From Bacillota bacterium (GTDB lineage: Bacteria > Bacillota > Clostridia > Lachnospirales > Cellulosilyticaceae): a stretch of DNA of 15,039 bases. Each line of letters starts with the position of its first letter. Within the stretch, counting starts at the first letter, position 1. Both the position numbers and the translations under genes were made by a program. The stretch is taken from the NCBI GenBank assembly GCA_023412455.1, contig JAEYNQ010000243.1, positions 1-15,039 of the forward strand, read 5' to 3'. Below the pieces are notes generated by a model. It was given only the letters and a program-made list of their open reading frames with translations, had not been told where the DNA came from and did no database searches. This document shows positions 13,901 to 15,039 of the stretch, piece after piece.

Positions 13901-13935
13901 AAAAGGCAACTTCAATAGAGGAGTTGTCCTTTTGT
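13901..13935 (+). terminator. Rho-independent terminator after the GntR gene
   Basis: AAAAGGCAACT (13901-13911) pairs with AGTTGTCCTTTT (13922-13933) with one bulged T, and the descending arm supplies the T-run. It separates the regulator from uxuA. Confidence 0.75.
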
Positions 13936-13980
13936 ATTTATAAATTTAATGAAATTTATAAAATAGAAAATACAATTCTA

Positions 13981-14009
13981 TTGAATAATCATTCCAAATA
14001 GGCTACTAT
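13981..14009 (+). promoter_or_regulatory. Promoter of uxuA
   Basis: TTGAAT (13981-13986) and TACTAT (14004-14009) have an ideal 17-base spacer, about 70 bases before the start codon. The candidate operator at 14026-14035 would lie just downstream of the transcription start, a repressor-type position. Confidence 0.55.
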
Positions 14010-14025
14010 GAAATTACTAAGATAC

Positions 14026-14035
14026 TAATATACTA
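14026..14035. promoter_or_regulatory. Candidate operator for the GntR/FCD regulator before uxuA
   Basis: TAATATACTA differs by one base from the perfect palindrome TAGTATACTA before the regulator gene. It overlaps another palindrome, TACTAGTA (14031-14038). Its position shortly after the predicted -10 suits repression. Confidence 0.5.
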
Positions 14036-14080
14036 GTACGTAAAATTATTACAGTAACAAGATGAAAAGGAGAGATAATG

Positions 14081-15039
14081 ATGAAAATGACATTAAGATG
14101 GTTTGGGCCAGGTTTTGACAGCGTAAGCTTAGAGCAAATTAGACAAATTCCAGGGGTAACAGGTGTTATTAGTACTTTATATGATGTACCTGCAGGTGAA
14201 GCTTGGACGAAAGAAAGAGTAAGAGAGCTTAAACAAACAATTGAAGCAGTAGGACTTGAACTTTCCGGTATAGAAAGTGTTAATATCCACGATGCCATTA
14301 AAATTGGGGCACCTGAAAGAGATAAGTATATTAAGAATTATATTCAAACTTTAGAGGTATTGGGTGAAGAAGGCATTGACATGGTATGTTATAACTTTAT
14401 GCCTGTGTTTGACTGGACGCGTTCAGATCTAGCTAAAGTAAGAAAAGATGGTTCAACAGTTCTCTCTTATGATCAAGAGATCATTGATAAAATTGATCCA
14501 ACAACTATGTTTGAAAAGCTAGATGATAAATCCAATGGTTTTGTACTGCCAGGCTGGGAACCAGAACGTATGGCAAGGATAAAAGAGTTATTTGAGATAT
14601 ATAAAGATGTAGATGATAATAAACTTTTTGAAAACCTAGGTTATTTCTTGAAAGCCATTATACCAACTTGTGAAAAGTATAATATTAAGATGGCTATTCA
14701 CCCAGATGACCCAGCATGGTCAGTATTTGGTTTGCCTCGCATTGTTGTTAATAAAGAAAATCTATTAAGACTTGTTAACCTGGTAGATAGCCCTTGCAAT
14801 GGTGTGACATTATGTACAGGTTCATTAGGATCCAATAGTCAAAATGATATTCCAGATACTATTCGTGCTTTAAAAGGAAGAATTCATTTTGCTCACGTAA
14901 GAAATCTTATCCACCATGCCCCAGGCAAGTTTGATGAAGCAGCTCATCTTTCAAGTGATGGTTCTATGGATATGTTCGAAATAATGAAGGCGTTATATGA
15001 AATTGGTTTTGATGGACCTATGAGACCAGACCATGGGCG
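14081..15039 (+). CDS. uxuA: Mannonate dehydratase, 3' end outside the window
   Basis: The enzyme dehydrates D-mannonate to 2-keto-3-deoxy-D-gluconate in glucuronate catabolism, using Fe2+ or Mn2+ in the cytosol. The first ~319 residues are present; the family has about 350-395, so some 30-75 are cut off. The start 'MKMTLRWFGPGFDSVSLEQI' matches the UxuA opening (W-R-W-Y/F-G-P...V-S-L). The TIM-barrel metal ligands are visible: His207 in 'IHPDDPAW', Cys245 in 'LCTGS', His272 in 'FAHVRN', and Asp317 in 'RPDHG', at the very edge. There are two adjacent ATGs (14078 and 14081). I chose the second because AGGAG (14068-14072) is eight bases from it and only five from the first. A promoter and operator candidate precede it; further uronate genes may follow. 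Confidence 0.95.
   Translation, partial: MKMTLRWFGPGFDSVSLEQIRQIPGVTGVISTLYDVPAGEAWTKERVRELKQTIEAVGLELSGIESVNIHDAIKIGAPERDKYIKNYIQTLEVLGEEGIDMVCYNFMPVFDWTRSDLAKVRKDGSTVLSYDQEIIDKIDPTTMFEKLDDKSNGFVLPGWEPERMARIKELFEIYKDVDDNKLFENLGYFLKAIIPTCEKYNIKMAIHPDDPAWSVFGLPRIVVNKENLLRLVNLVDSPCNGVTLCTGSLGSNSQNDIPDTIRALKGRIHFAHVRNLIHHAPGKFDEAAHLSSDGSMDMFEIMKALYEIGFDGPMRPDHG

Noticed and set aside
14017..14298. 93-codon minus-strand open frame
   Set aside because: It is antisense to the start and promoter of uxuA, whose identity is certain.

Overview
The window looks like a low-GC Gram-positive chromosome, most likely a clostridial species (Lachnospirales-like). The grounds are AT-rich sequence, strong AGGAG-type ribosome binding sites, GTG/TTG starts, many U-tailed hairpin terminators, a CdaA/CdaR pair, an anaerobic glycyl radical enzyme with its activase, and GntR-type regulators. 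All convincing intact genes are on the + strand. The genus is inference.

Layout. (1) 1-5295: a tight operon holding the 3' part of a glycyl radical enzyme (GRE) activase, a 796-aa GRE, a GntR-headed LacI-type regulator and an FGGY-family (sedoheptulokinase-like) kinase. A clear terminator follows at 5430-5473. This is probably an anaerobic catabolic module for a sugar- or polyol-like compound. The GRE keeps the Cys-x-Glu active-site signature, but its glycyl-radical loop reads RIHGTF rather than the usual R-V-x-G-Y, so its substrate cannot be named. (2) 5296-6215: a 920-base stretch with no intact gene. It holds debris: a minus-strand IS630-like transposase fragment, a double zinc-ribbon reading frame with no start codon, and short hairpins. 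(3) 6216-7631: a secreted or anchored protein of unknown function with an EF-hand-like DxNxDGxxD loop. (4) 7872-10559: a probable three-gene unit: a membrane-anchored DUF4015-type putative glycoside hydrolase, a small two-TM protein and a polytopic membrane protein, closed by a terminator. (5) 10727-12893: cdaA (diadenylate cyclase, makes c-di-AMP) and cdaR (YbbR-domain regulator), overlapping by 8 bases, from their own extended -10 promoter, closed by a strong terminator. glmM, the usual third gene, is not there. (6) 13162-15039: a GntR/FCD regulator and the first ~320 codons of mannonate dehydratase uxuA, the hexuronate branch leading to 2-keto-3-deoxygluconate. Near-identical palindromes (TAGTATACTA and TAATATACTA) lie before each gene and are good operator candidates.

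Sampled lines of the GRE operon are visibly richer in G+C than the genes from 6216 to 12893, and transposase debris lies at the junction. The GRE module may therefore have been acquired horizontally. That is an inference from a few hand-counted lines, not a full calculation.
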